A stretch of 64,000 bases of DNA, from the NCBI GenBank assembly GCA_023423935.1, contig JAFAEQ010000043.1, positions 65,632 through 129,631 on the forward strand. The letters run 5' to 3'. Below the pieces are notes generated by a model. The model had not been told where the DNA came from, ran no database searches, and was given only the letters and a program-made list of their open reading frames with translations. Position numbers and translations under genes: made by a program. The DNA is from Pseudomonadota bacterium (GTDB taxonomy: Bacteria; Pseudomonadota; Gammaproteobacteria; Steroidobacterales; Steroidobacteraceae). The first letter of the stretch is position 1. Each line of letters starts with the position of its first letter. Positions 17,018 through 26,593 of this stretch are shown one piece after another.

Positions 17018-19105
17018 GTGAGCGCAATCAAGAAATCATTCAGTTACGGCCAGCATCAGGTCACGATCGAAACGGGGGAGCTGGCGCGTCAAGCCGACGG
17101 CTCCGTGCTCGTCTCGATGGGCGACACCGTCGTTCTCGTCACCGCGGTTGCCCGCAAGCAGGCCGATCCCAACAAGGACTTCTTTCCGCTGACCGTCAAC
17201 TACGTCGAGAAGACCTATGCCGCGGGTCGCATCCCCGGCGGCTTCTTCAAGCGTGAAGGCCGTCCATCCGAAAAGGAGACGCTCACCTCGCGTCTGATCG
17301 ATCGTCCGATCCGACCGCTGTTCCCGGAAGGGTTCTTGAACGAGGTTCAGGTCGTTGCCACGGTCGTGTCGGTGAACCCGGATATCGACCCGGATATCCC
17401 GGCGATGATCGGTGCTTCCGCGGCTCTCGCCCTGTCGGGCGTGCCGTTCCAGGGGCCAATCGGTGCGGCGCGCGTCGGTTACATCGATGGTCAGTATGTT
17501 CTGAATCCGACCAACACCCAGCTGAAGACTTCCAAGCTCGATCTCGTCGTCGCCGGCACCGCCGACGCGGTGCTGATGGTCGAATCAGAGGCTGACAATC
17601 TGTCGGAAGAAGTCATGCTCGGTGCCGTGGTCTTCGGCCACGAACAGCAGCAGGTCGCGATCAACGCGATTAACGAGCTCAAGGCGCAAGCCGGCAAGCC
17701 AGCCTGGGACTGGCAGGCCGCGTCTTCCAACTCAGTCCTCGAAGCCGCTGTATCCGCAGCAGCCGAAGCGGCTTTGCTCGAAGCCTACAAGACGACCGAA
17801 AAGCAGGTTCGTCATCAGCGCGTCGCGGAGGCCAAGCAGGCCGCGTTGCTCGCGTTGTCGTCAGCTGAAGGCGCTGCCTTCACCGCGGATGAAGTCTCGA
17901 AAGAACTCGCCAATCTCGAATACAAGATCGTGCGTCGTCGCATCATCGCGGGTGAGCCGCGTATCGATGGCCGCGACATGAAGACGGTGCGTCCGATCTC
18001 CATCCGTACGGGCGTGCTCCCGCGCACCCATGGCTCGGCATTGTTCACGCGCGGCGAAACGCAGGCGCTGGTGGTCACGACGCTCGGCACGGGCCGCGAC
18101 GCGCAGATCATCGATGCACTCGCAGGCGAGCGCAAAGAGCCCTTCATGCTTCACTACAACTTCCCGCCGTTCAGCGTCGGTGAGACCGGCATGATCGGTT
18201 CGCCGAAGCGCCGCGAAATCGGCCACGGCAATCTGGCTCGTCGCGGCATCTGGGCCGTGATGCCGGACATGACGAGCTTCCCGTATGTCATCCGGGTCGT
18301 CTCGGAAATTCTGGAATCGAACGGCTCGAGCTCGATGGCCAGCGTCTGCGGCACGAGCCTCGCGCTGATGGACGCCGGCGTGCCGATCAAGTCTGCAGTC
18401 GCAGGTGTTGCGATGGGTCTGGTCAAGGAGGGCGATCACTTCCAGGTGCTCACCGACATCCTCGGCGACGAAGATCATCTGGGCGATATGGATTTCAAGG
18501 TGGCAGGCAGCCGTTCCGGCGTGACCGCACTCCAGATGGACATCAAGATCAACGGCATCACCAAGGAGATCATGCAGGTCGCGCTCGACCAGGCTCGCGC
18601 CGGCCGGCTGCATATCCTGGATGAAATGGACAAGGTGCTGTCGGCACCGCGCGCCAAGATGTCCGAATGGGCGCCTTCGATCATCACGATCAAGATCGAT
18701 CCCGAGAAGATTCGCGAAGTCATCGGCAAGGGCGGCGCAGTGATCCGCGCGATCACCGAAGAAACCGGAACGTCGATCGACATCGAGAACGACGGTACGG
18801 TGAAGATCGCCTCCGTCGATGGCGCCTCGGGTCGCGAAGCTCAGCGTCGCATCGAGCTCATCACGGCGGAAGTCGAAGTCGGCCGCGTCTACGAAGGCCG
18901 CGTGGCGCGTCTGATGGATTTCGGCGCGTTTGTCACGATCCTGCCGGGCAAGGACGGCCTCGTGCACATCTCGCAGATCTCCGATGAGCGCGTCGAGCGC
19001 GTGAGCGACAAGCTGAAGGAAGGCGATGTCGTGCGCGTGAAGGTGCTCGAAGTCGATCGTCAGGGTCGCGTGCGCCTGAGCATGCGCAACGTCGACGCTC
19101 CGTAA
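17018..19105 (+). CDS. pnp: Polyribonucleotide nucleotidyltransferase (PNPase)
   Basis: Phosphorolytic 3'-5' exoribonuclease and degradosome component. 695 aa from GTG 17018, with AGGAAG 4 nt upstream. It has two RNase PH domains separated by a helical domain. A KH domain (KIREVIGKGGAVIRAI) and an S1 domain (GRVYEGRVARLMDFGAFVTI) close the protein. Upstream in-frame codons to 16901 would overlap rpsO and are not family-like. Confidence 0.97.
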   Translation: MSAIKKSFSYGQHQVTIETGELARQADGSVLVSMGDTVVLVTAVARKQADPNKDFFPLTVNYVEKTYAAGRIPGGFFKREGRPSEKETLTSRLIDRPIRPLFPEGFLNEVQVVATVVSVNPDIDPDIPAMIGASAALALSGVPFQGPIGAARVGYIDGQYVLNPTNTQLKTSKLDLVVAGTADAVLMVESEADNLSEEVMLGAVVFGHEQQQVAINAINELKAQAGKPAWDWQAASSNSVLEAAVSAAAEAALLEAYKTTEKQVRHQRVAEAKQAALLALSSAEGAAFTADEVSKELANLEYKIVRRRIIAGEPRIDGRDMKTVRPISIRTGVLPRTHGSALFTRGETQALVVTTLGTGRDAQIIDALAGERKEPFMLHYNFPPFSVGETGMIGSPKRREIGHGNLARRGIWAVMPDMTSFPYVIRVVSEILESNGSSSMASVCGTSLALMDAGVPIKSAVAGVAMGLVKEGDHFQVLTDILGDEDHLGDMDFKVAGSRSGVTALQMDIKINGITKEIMQVALDQARAGRLHILDEMDKVLSAPRAKMSEWAPSIITIKIDPEKIREVIGKGGAVIRAITEETGTSIDIENDGTVKIASVDGASGREAQRRIELITAEVEVGRVYEGRVARLMDFGAFVTILPGKDGLVHISQISDERVERVSDKLKEGDVVRVKVLEVDRQGRVRLSMRNVDAP

Positions 19106-19126
19106 CGAACGGAAATCGTTGCAGCG

Positions 19127-19153
19127 AAAACGCCGCCTTCGGGGCGGCGTTTT
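19127..19153 (+). terminator. Intrinsic terminator of the rpsO-pnp unit
   Basis: AAAACGCCGCC / GGCGGCGTTTT with loop TTCGG: seven G-C pairs plus a four-pair A/T base and a T-run, 21 nt after the pnp stop. The A-tract on the left also gives a T-run on the opposite strand, so it may serve convergent phaR transcripts too. Confidence 0.9.
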
Positions 19154-19176
19154 CGTTTCAGAAGTCGACCTCGCAG

Positions 19177-19683
19177 TCAGCCGACTCGGTTCTCCTGGCC
19201 AGACTCCGCCGCGCTGTCTTCCTTGACGTGCGGACCTGCCGAACTCGCTGCGCGCAGCAGATCGTCCTGAATCGAGCGCCAGCGCTCGAGATTCTGCTGC
19301 GTGATGGTTGCCAGCGAATCGTAGGTCTCGCTGCCGGCCAGGTCGCGGAGCTGCTCGTGCATCCGCGGCTGCTGGGTCGCCAGCAGCTTCAGGCCCTGTT
19401 CGAGGTACGTCCCGACGAAGCTCTGCATCGAGCTGCCGTAGGAACGGATGACCTGCGACAGGAAGTCTTGACTCATCAACGGCTCGCCCGAGTGCTCCTG
19501 ATCTGCAATGACCTGCAGCAGGATGGAGCGGGTGATGTCTTCCTGGGATTTCTTGTCGATGACGACGAAATCCACATTCTCGATCACCAGCCGCCTGATG
19601 TCGGCAAGCGTGATGTAGCGACTCTCAACCGTGTCGTAGAGACGGCGGTTGGGGTATTTCTTGATGACTCTCGGCTCAATCAT
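19177..19683 (-). CDS. phaR: Polyhydroxyalkanoate synthesis repressor PhaR
   Basis: DNA-binding regulator that senses PHA/PHB granules and represses phasin genes. 168 aa. The N-terminal domain is highly typical (IKKYPNRRLYDTVESRYITL, then DIRRLV and FVVIDKKSQEDITRSILLQV). A PHB_acc-type second domain follows (SQDFLSQVIRSYGSSMQSFV). Its presence implies the host stores PHA, though no synthase is in the window. It lies 95 nt after gluQRS on the same strand, with GGAG before the ATG. Confidence 0.93.
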   Translation of the reverse strand: MIEPRVIKKYPNRRLYDTVESRYITLADIRRLVIENVDFVVIDKKSQEDITRSILLQVIADQEHSGEPLMSQDFLSQVIRSYGSSMQSFVGTYLEQGLKLLATQQPRMHEQLRDLAGSETYDSLATITQQNLERWRSIQDDLLRAASSAGPHVKEDSAAESGQENRVG

Positions 19684-19778
19684 GGAGACTCCTCAACAGT
19701 TAGGAGCCAGGGAACCGGTGAAAATTCGAGAGGCTGCGGCGATGCTGGTGCCACCGTCCGCCCCTTGCTCAACGCGAT

Positions 19779-20804
19779 CTAAAGTCTGTCTGCTTCCCTG
19801 ACGACTTGCTTGCGCAGACCCCGCAGCTGATCCAGATTCCAATGTTGAATGGCCCATTCCCAAACCTCGTTTGTCGAGGCTCGCCCGAGCGTATCGGGTG
19901 GTTCCTGTTTCAGGAACCGCAATGCTCGCCACAATTCATAGCCTGGATGCATCAAATCAAGACTCGTTGCACCCGCTGATTTGGAGAGTTTGGACCCATT
20001 GGCTGCCAATGCCACCGGCAGATGTGCGTACCCCGGATGTGGAAATCCAAGAGCCGATTGCAACAGCATCTGCCGTGGCGTGCTGTTAAGAAGATCGGCT
20101 CCTCGTACGACGTGCGTGATGCCTTGATCGGCATCGTCCACCACCACTGCAAGTTGGTAAGCGTAGAGACCGTCGCGGCGCCGAATGACAAAATCGCCGA
20201 CGTCGTGCTCGACGTCCATGCAGACCTCTCCCTGGAGTGTGTCTTGAAAACACGTCGCGCCGGAAGGCACACGGAAGCGTATGGCCCGATCGCGCTCCGG
20301 GTTGCAAACTGCTTGTCGGCACCAGCCCGGATAGCGCAGTTCATCGGCGGGTGAGTTCGAGGAGCTTGATGAGCTCGACGAGCTCTGGGAAGCCTGGATC
20401 TCAGCGCGACTGCACGAGCATTCGTACGCTTGTCCTGAGCGTATCAGTTCATCCAGGATGATTTGATAGCGCTCACTGCGTGCACTCTGCCGGATGATCG
20501 GTCCGGTCCATTCGAAGCCGAATAGATCGAGAGCACGCACGATCCGATCCGCGCTACCACGGACTTCGCGAGTGGTGTCGACATCCTCTATCCGGATCAG
20601 CCATTCGCCGCGATGGTGGCGCGCGTCCAGATAGCTGCCCACGGCTGCAATCAGCGACCCGAAATGCAGGTCGCCGGTAGGAGAGGGCGCGAAGCGACCG
20701 CGATAAGCGACCGGAGGTGGGGGTGATGCGTGATGAGTGAGGGGTGATGCGTGGGAAAGCGCACCGGGGCTGGCCTGCGGCGTGCCTGGCCCGTCACTCA
20801 TCAT
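19779..20804 (-). CDS. gluQRS: Glutamyl-Q tRNA(Asp) synthetase
   Basis: Class I synthetase fragment without anticodon domain that glutamylates queuosine in tRNA-Asp. 341 aa, longer than the family's usual 290-300. The catalytic core begins near residue 35 with GRFAPSPTGDLHFGSLIAA (HIGH-type motif) and contains HVVRGADLLNSTPRQMLLQ and GSKLSKSAGA (KMSKS-type). The first ~34 residues (SHASPLTHHASPPPP) are encoded by the dksA-gluQRS hairpin. No better start exists after the double ATG at 20804/20801, and no Shine-Dalgarno is seen. The dksA-gluQRS order is as in E. coli. Confidence 0.9.
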   Translation of the reverse strand: MMSDGPGTPQASPGALSHASPLTHHASPPPPVAYRGRFAPSPTGDLHFGSLIAAVGSYLDARHHRGEWLIRIEDVDTTREVRGSADRIVRALDLFGFEWTGPIIRQSARSERYQIILDELIRSGQAYECSCSRAEIQASQSSSSSSSSSNSPADELRYPGWCRQAVCNPERDRAIRFRVPSGATCFQDTLQGEVCMDVEHDVGDFVIRRRDGLYAYQLAVVVDDADQGITHVVRGADLLNSTPRQMLLQSALGFPHPGYAHLPVALAANGSKLSKSAGATSLDLMHPGYELWRALRFLKQEPPDTLGRASTNEVWEWAIQHWNLDQLRGLRKQVVREADRL

Positions 20805-20820
20805 TCATCACTCGTCACCT
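20715..20820 (-). repeat. Word-repeat hairpin A (dksA/gluQRS)
   Basis: Arms 20715-20744 and 20790-20820 are complementary at about 25 of 31 positions. They are made of degenerate GTGATG/CATCAC-type words (GTGATGCGTGATGAGTGAGG versus CACTCATCATTCATCACTCG). The loop is 45 nt. In mRNA sense the first arm contains the dksA stop codon and the putative gluQRS start, and the second arm encodes gluQRS residues about 21-30. No T-run. Confidence 0.75.
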
Positions 20821-21657
20821 GTATCTGTCGTCGCGATCACCGTACTGTTTCTCGCGTCGCTCACGGCGTTCCTGAGCTTCGATGGACAGCGTGGCGACGG
20901 GGCGAGCCTCGAGGCGCTTCACACCAATTTCCTCGCCGGTCTCGACGCAATAGCCGTAGCTGCCGTCCTCGATGCGCTTCAAGGCTTCGTCGATCTTGCG
21001 GATCAACTTGCGTTCGCGGTCGCGGGTACGCAGCTCGAGGCTGAACTCCGACTCCTGTGTTGCGCGATCGTTTGGATCGGGGAAGTTGGCCGCTTCGTCC
21101 TTCATGTGAAGCACGGTGCGGTCGACTTCCTGCATCAGATCGCGTTTCCAGGTTTCGAGGATGTTGCGGAAGTGGTCGAGCTGTTCCTTGCTCATGTACT
21201 GCTCGCCGCGGCGGGCAACGTATGGTTTTACGTTGCGCGGGCCGGCAAGCAGACTGCCACCAGCAGACTCCTGGCTGTCGGTATCGTCTTCATTGGCGCC
21301 GGTCTGTTCTACGTCCAGCGTCCGGGATACGGGTCTTAGGGGCATGGGCTCTTTCGGTATCGATTCGGTTGCGGGCCTGGCCACTACCGCCTTGGCAACG
21401 GGCGCTGCTTCTGGAGCAGGCGCTGGCTTGGCGGACTTGGCAACAGGAGTGGCGGGCGCTTTCGCTGGCGCTTTGGCGGCCGCGGGTTTGGAAGCGGTCT
21501 TCGAGACGGGTTTTGCGACGGACACAGCTTTGCGCTGAACGGCAGCCGCAGGTTTCTTGGCAGCGGCGACGGGCGCCGATTTCTTAGCAGGAGCAGCCTT
21601 CTTTACGACCGTTTTCTTAGCTTTGGTCGTTTTCGTGGCTGGTTTTTTCGCGGCCAT
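20815..21657 (-). CDS. dksA: DksA-family RNA polymerase-binding factor
   Basis: Secondary-channel factor that acts with ppGpp on stable-RNA and amino-acid promoters. 280 aa. An unusual ~130-residue Lys/Ala/Pro-rich N-terminal extension (MAAKKPATKTTKAKKTVVKK onward, histone H1-like) precedes a standard DksA core (YMSKEQLDHFRNILETWKRD, and DRATQESEFSLELRTRDRER at the coiled-coil tip). The zinc site is degenerate: C237, T240, S258 and A261 replace the four cysteines (CxxT-x17-SxxA). The core length is normal. It is upstream of gluQRS, as in E. coli. Confidence 0.92.
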   Translation of the reverse strand: MAAKKPATKTTKAKKTVVKKAAPAKKSAPVAAAKKPAAAVQRKAVSVAKPVSKTASKPAAAKAPAKAPATPVAKSAKPAPAPEAAPVAKAVVARPATESIPKEPMPLRPVSRTLDVEQTGANEDDTDSQESAGGSLLAGPRNVKPYVARRGEQYMSKEQLDHFRNILETWKRDLMQEVDRTVLHMKDEAANFPDPNDRATQESEFSLELRTRDRERKLIRKIDEALKRIEDGSYGYCVETGEEIGVKRLEARPVATLSIEAQERRERREKQYGDRDDRYR

Positions 21658-21732
21658 CTAGAGCCTCCACTGCCTCGCCGCATTGCGTGTGCGGCCGGTC
21701 TATTGGGAAGTCGATTCCAAACAAGGGCCGCG

Positions 21733-21760
21733 ATTATACAGACGCGGGTCGGCAGGTACA
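21733..21760 (-). promoter_or_regulatory. Probable dksA promoter
   Basis: On the minus strand a perfect TATAAT (21738 down to 21733) is followed by a GC-rich discriminator (CGCGGCCC), giving a 5' leader of about 70 nt. The best -35 is weak (TGTACC with a 16-bp spacer). The rest of the 405-bp dksA-smc gap shows no gene. Near smc it holds a CGGGGA/TCCCCG hairpin (21988-22006) and an AGGAG ribosome site. Confidence 0.5.
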
Positions 21761-22062
21761 GGGGAAGAAAATCCTTGGATTTCCAGCGCTCAAGACTACT
21801 GAGGCAGGCCGGGGTTCCGTTCTCGCGGAGGGGCCTGTTTACCTGTCGAAGCCGAGCGACAACCCTGCGAGTTTGCCGGACGTGTTTTGGGGCTGCGGGC
21901 ACTGAATCGATTCCGTACACTACCGCGCCCATCGATACCCGCTTCGATCCATAAGCGTGCCGCAGGGGCGGCTCGTACACGAGTGCCGGGGATGGACAGT
22001 CCCCGCTAGGCGCCAGCTTTCAGCTTGCCGTCGGAGCGAGCCCATGCCGATTCAGGAGTGAG

Positions 22063-25000
22063 ATGAGACTCAACAAGATCAAACTGGCCGGGTTCAAGTC
22101 GTTCGTCGACCCGACGTCAGTCAGCCTGCCAGGCAACCTCATCGGCGTCGTCGGCCCGAACGGCTGCGGCAAATCCAACATCATCGATGCCGTCCGCTGG
22201 GTCATGGGCGAGATCTCCGCGAAGCATCTGCGCGGTGATTCCATGGCCGACGTCGTGTTCAACGGCTCGGCGTCGCGCAAGCCTGTTGGGACTGCATCCG
22301 TGGAGCTCGTGTTCGACAATTCCGACGGCACACTCGCAGGACAGTACGCAGGCTACAACGAGGTGTCGCTCAAGCGCGTGGTCTCGCGCGATGGGCAGTC
22401 CGCATACTTTCTGAACGGCATCCGCTGCCGACGCAAGGACATCACGCAGCTGTTCCTCGGCACGGGTCTCGGTGCACGCAGCTACGCGATCATCGAGCAG
22501 GGAATGATCTCGCGGGTGATCGAGGCACGTCCCGAAGAGTTGCGCGGCTTCATCGAAGAGGCGGCCGGCATCTCCAAGTACAAGGAGCGCCGTCGCGAAA
22601 CCGAGAATCGCATTTCGCACACGAAGGAAAATCTCGAACGATTGAGCGACGTTCGAGAGGAAGTCGACAAGCAGCTGCGCCATCTGCAGCGCCAGGCGGC
22701 TACAGCTCGGCGCTATCAGACGTTGAAGCAGGACGAGCGCAAACTGACGGCGGAGTTGCTTGCTCTGCGCCTGCGGCTCATCGATCAGGATTCGCAGTCG
22801 AAGGAAGGCATCCTGCGCGAGCGTGAGACCCAGATGCAGGCGGCGATCGCGGATCTGCGCTCGATCGAATCCTCGATCGAAACGACCCGTGAAGACTTCA
22901 CGGAGAAGTCCGAATCGCTCAACGCGGTGCAGGGTCGCTATTACCAGATCGGCGCCGAGATCTCGCGTGCTGAACAATCCATTCAACACGGTCGCGAGCT
23001 GCGTCAGCGACAGAAGGCTGATCTCGAGCAAGCCGAACGGGGCGCAACAGAAGCGGCGCTGCACCTGACGCGCGATCAATCGCAGATCGACGAGCTGCGT
23101 CGCGAGCTCGAACAGCTCGAACCAGGCCTTACAGTTGCTCGCGAGCGTGAACATTCATCCGCCGAAGCGCTGTCTCTTGCCGAAGAGGCCATGCAGCAAT
23201 GGCAGGAGCGCTGGGAGGATTTCAATCGCGAGTCCCGCGCATCGAGCGAGCAGACCCAGGTCGAGCGCGCACGTATCGAACAGCTCGAGCATCAGCTCGG
23301 ACGCCTGCGCAGCCAGCGTGAACGTCTGGCGCAGGAGCTGTCGACGCTCGGAACCACTGACATCGAAATGCGCATCGCCGCCCTGCAGGAGCAGGAGTCG
23401 CAGGCCGCGACCTCGGGCGAGATGGCCGCTGAACAGCTGCAGAACGTCAGCGAGGAAGTTCAGCAGCTGCGCGATCGCGAGCGGCAGCTCATTGCAGGTG
23501 CCGATGCCAATCGCAAACAGCTCCAGGAAGCGCAGGGACGTTACATGTCGCTGCAGGCGTTGCAGCAGGCAGCGCTGGGCCTGGCACAGGGCAAGGTGAC
23601 GGAATGGCTCTCGGCGAATTCGCTGAGCGATCGTCCGCGCCTGGGTCAGCAGCTCACCGTCGAACAAGGCTGGGAGCGTGCCGTCGAAACCGTGCTGGGT
23701 TCGTATCTGGAGTCCGTCTCGGTCGATGCCATCGATTCGATTGCGACCCAGCTCGACTCATTGCAGGTCGGATCGGTCAGCTTCTATTCGCAGGGATCTG
23801 CAGACTCGGCGGCGGTCGATCCCGGTCGCCTGCTGGCGCGCGTGCAAGGACCTGCCGCGATCTCTGCACTTCTCACCGGCATCATTGCGGTCGACAGCCT
23901 GCCCGAGGCGCTCGCGTTGCGCGCTTCGCTAGGCAATGGCGAATCCGTCATCACACGCGACGGCATCTGGATCGGTCGCGATTGGTTGCGCGTGAGCCGC
24001 GACAAGGACGTGCATGCCGGCGTCATCGGTCGCGAAAAGGAAATGCGCGAACTGCGTGAGGCCGTGAGCGCTGCGGAAGAGCGACAGGAAGCCCTGCAGA
24101 GCGAAGCTTCCGAGATCCGCGAGCGGTTGGTGGAGCTCGAGGGTCGCCGCGATTCGCTGCAGGCGGATGTGAACCGTCTGCACCGCTCGCACAGCGAGTT
24201 GTCCGCGCAGGTCGCTTCGCTCACCAGCCGCGCTGAACAGACCGCGCAACGTGCTCGCAAGATCGAGGCGGAGACCGCGGAGCTGGAGGCCGATCAGCAG
24301 CGCGCAGAGGATGCCATCGCGACCGCACGCGCTCGCCTCGAGGAAGGCCTCGACCAGATGGCGCAGTTCGAAGCGACGCGCATGGAGCTCGAACAGCAGC
24401 GCGACAGCCTGCGTCAGGATCTGAGCTTCAAGCGTCAGCAGGCGCAGAGCGATCGCGACGGCGCGCAGCATGTTGCGATCTCGGTGGAATCCAAGCGCTC
24501 GGCACTCAACTCGATCTCCTCGGGTCTCGAGCGCCTGCGACACCAACTCGAGCAGCTGCAACTGCGTCGTGACGAGCTCACTCGACAGCTCGCCGAAGGC
24601 GAAGGCCCGCTCGAAATACTGAGCGCGAAGCTCGAGGAATTCCTGCAGCAACGCGTCGTCGTCGAGCAGGAACTCTCGGCTGCACGCGAAACGCTCGAAG
24701 GCGCAGAAGGCCGGATGCGCACCCTGGATCAGCGCCGTATCGAAACCGAAACGGCTGTCGAAGACGCACGGTCACGCCTCGAGAACATCCGCATGGCGGC
24801 GCAGGAGCTCAAGGTCCGTCGCGAATCGCTGGCGGAGCAGTTCAAGGCGACCCAGTTCGAGCTCGAGACTGTCTATCAGGAAATGCCGCCCGAAGCCGAC
24901 GTGACGGTGTGGGAGCAGACGCTGGTGGATCTGTCGCAGAAGATCGAACGCCTGGGTCAGGTCAACCTCGCCGCCATCGACGAGTTCAAGGAACAATCGG

Positions 25001-25566
25001 AGCGCAAGGAGTACCTGGATCGTCAGTTCAAGGATCTGACCGACGCGCTCGAGACGCTCGAAACGGCGATCCGCAAGATCGATCGCGAAACCCGTTCGCG
25101 CTTCCAGGACACCTTCGATCGCGTCAATGCCGGCTTGAAGGAGCGTTTCCCACGCCTCTTCGGCGGCGGTCACGCCTACCTGGAACTGGCGGGCGAAGAC
25201 ATTCTGAACGCTGGCGTGTCGATCATGGCGCGCCCGCCGGGTAAGCGGAACAGCACCATCAACCAGCTATCGGGCGGCGAGAAGGCACTCACGGCGGTGG
25301 CACTCGTATTCTCGATTTTCGAGCTGAATCCTGCGCCGTTCTGCTTGCTGGACGAGGTGGACGCGCCGCTCGACGACAACAACGTCGGCCGCTTCTGCGA
25401 TACGGTCAAGGAAATGTCCAGCCGCGTGCAGTTCATTTTCATCACGCACAACAAGAGCACGATGGAGCTGGCCTCACAGCTGATCGGCGTCACGATGCAC
25501 GAGCCGGGTGTGTCGCGCCTGGTGGCCGTGGATGTCGATGAGGCCGTGAGAATGGCGGCGATGTAA
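22063..25566 (+). CDS. smc: Chromosome partition protein SMC
   Basis: ATPase of the SMC-ScpAB condensin that compacts and aligns sister chromosomes. 1167 aa. Walker A is GPNGCGKS at 31-38. Long coiled coils flank a hinge (about residues 510-650). The signature LSGGEK is at 1069-1074, and Walker B has LLDEVDAPLDD with D1097 and E1098. AGGAG precedes ATG 22063. Its partners scpA and scpB are at 32560-35722. It heads the smc-zipA-ligA cluster, as in Pseudomonas. Confidence 0.97.
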   Translation: MRLNKIKLAGFKSFVDPTSVSLPGNLIGVVGPNGCGKSNIIDAVRWVMGEISAKHLRGDSMADVVFNGSASRKPVGTASVELVFDNSDGTLAGQYAGYNEVSLKRVVSRDGQSAYFLNGIRCRRKDITQLFLGTGLGARSYAIIEQGMISRVIEARPEELRGFIEEAAGISKYKERRRETENRISHTKENLERLSDVREEVDKQLRHLQRQAATARRYQTLKQDERKLTAELLALRLRLIDQDSQSKEGILRERETQMQAAIADLRSIESSIETTREDFTEKSESLNAVQGRYYQIGAEISRAEQSIQHGRELRQRQKADLEQAERGATEAALHLTRDQSQIDELRRELEQLEPGLTVAREREHSSAEALSLAEEAMQQWQERWEDFNRESRASSEQTQVERARIEQLEHQLGRLRSQRERLAQELSTLGTTDIEMRIAALQEQESQAATSGEMAAEQLQNVSEEVQQLRDRERQLIAGADANRKQLQEAQGRYMSLQALQQAALGLAQGKVTEWLSANSLSDRPRLGQQLTVEQGWERAVETVLGSYLESVSVDAIDSIATQLDSLQVGSVSFYSQGSADSAAVDPGRLLARVQGPAAISALLTGIIAVDSLPEALALRASLGNGESVITRDGIWIGRDWLRVSRDKDVHAGVIGREKEMRELREAVSAAEERQEALQSEASEIRERLVELEGRRDSLQADVNRLHRSHSELSAQVASLTSRAEQTAQRARKIEAETAELEADQQRAEDAIATARARLEEGLDQMAQFEATRMELEQQRDSLRQDLSFKRQQAQSDRDGAQHVAISVESKRSALNSISSGLERLRHQLEQLQLRRDELTRQLAEGEGPLEILSAKLEEFLQQRVVVEQELSAARETLEGAEGRMRTLDQRRIETETAVEDARSRLENIRMAAQELKVRRESLAEQFKATQFELETVYQEMPPEADVTVWEQTLVDLSQKIERLGQVNLAAIDEFKEQSERKEYLDRQFKDLTDALETLETAIRKIDRETRSRFQDTFDRVNAGLKERFPRLFGGGHAYLELAGEDILNAGVSIMARPPGKRNSTINQLSGGEKALTAVALVFSIFELNPAPFCLLDEVDAPLDDNNVGRFCDTVKEMSSRVQFIFITHNKSTMELASQLIGVTMHEPGVSRLVAVDVDEAVRMAAM

Positions 25567-25662
25567 ATCGGCGAGGAGCGGGCACGAGGCTTGAGGCGCG
25601 AGGCCCGCTCTGGAGATACTGCGTTCCCTCCATTGGGCCTGGGGCCGCTTGCGGCTTCCTCT

Positions 25663-26580
25663 ATGAATGAACTGCGTTGGATCCTGATCGTTCTCGGTGC
25701 CGTCCTGCTGGTCGGCATCTATTTATGGGGTCGGGCCAGCGACAAGAAGGAGCGGGTGGCAAAGGAAGCCCTGGCGCGCTCGCGTACAGAGCCTCAATTC
25801 GAATCTGCACCGGCTCGCTTCGAACCTTCCATTGCCGACTCCTTCGATGCCGATCCGGACCCGCAGCCGGAATCCTTCGCGGATCCGCAGTTCGCAGACT
25901 CGCCACAACCAGAGCCCGACTATTCGACACCCGTGCGCGCCACGGACTATCCGCCGACGATCAGTCGCGACACGCGCAGAAGCCGCGTCGAACCCGTGCT
26001 CAGTGCGGATGGGCCTGCCGTCGATCTTGCGGCCGACGAGCCGGATGATTCGCTCACAGCCGAGCTGCCGGCACGCGAGCAATCCGCGGCACCAACCTTG
26101 TCGATGAGCGACACGCCGCCGCCGCGCCGCATCGAGCGCCGCAAGATCATCGCATTGCGCCTGGCCGCCCCTGCGCAGCGATACCCGGGACAGCTGTTGC
26201 GCGACGCGCTGGAGGCCGAGGGCCTGCAGCATGGCAAGTACGATGTGTTTCATCGCCTGTCGGATGATGGTGTCAGCATCTTCAGTGTGGCGAGCATGGT
26301 GGAACCAGGAACGTTCGATCTGGAGGAGATGGAATCGGCGGCGTTCGCAGGCGTCACGCTGTTCGCGCAATTGCCGGGACCCGTGCCAGGCGTCGATGCG
26401 CTTCAGTTGCTCGTCACCTGCGGCAAGCGACTGCAGGAGATTCTGGGCGGCACCTTGCAGGACGAGCGGGGCGTGCCGCTGACAGTGCACCGGACCGAAC
26501 GGTTGCGTCAGGAAGTCGTGGACTTCGAGCGCGCACAATCGCGCGACGCCAGTCGCGTGACGGCGCCGCCAGCCGTCTGA
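25663..26580 (+). CDS. zipA: Cell division protein ZipA
   Basis: Inner-membrane anchor that tethers FtsZ at mid-cell. 305 aa. It has an N-terminal membrane segment (LRWILIVLGAVLLVGIYLWG), a Pro/Asp/Glu-rich flexible linker (about residues 45-165) and a C-terminal FtsZ-binding domain (from KIIALRLAAPAQRYPGQLLR). I start at ATG 25663 because the membrane helix follows at once. The 96-bp gap after smc has GAGG-rich words and a GAGCGGGC/GCCCGCTC stem (25576-25610). ligA begins 13 nt downstream. Confidence 0.93.
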   Translation: MNELRWILIVLGAVLLVGIYLWGRASDKKERVAKEALARSRTEPQFESAPARFEPSIADSFDADPDPQPESFADPQFADSPQPEPDYSTPVRATDYPPTISRDTRRSRVEPVLSADGPAVDLAADEPDDSLTAELPAREQSAAPTLSMSDTPPPRRIERRKIIALRLAAPAQRYPGQLLRDALEAEGLQHGKYDVFHRLSDDGVSIFSVASMVEPGTFDLEEMESAAFAGVTLFAQLPGPVPGVDALQLLVTCGKRLQEILGGTLQDERGVPLTVHRTERLRQEVVDFERAQSRDASRVTAPPAV

Positions 26581-26593
26581 CCGACGGACTCTC

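Noticed and set aside
21687..21905. Short open frames in the dksA-smc gap
   Set aside because: No ribosome site, no family likeness, and they overlap the dksA -10 box and leader.
25567..25662. An eighth word-repeat hairpin between smc and zipA
   Set aside because: GAGG-type words are present on one side and a GAGCGGGC/GCCCGCTC stem exists, but the second arm lacks matching complementary words, so I did not include it in the set.
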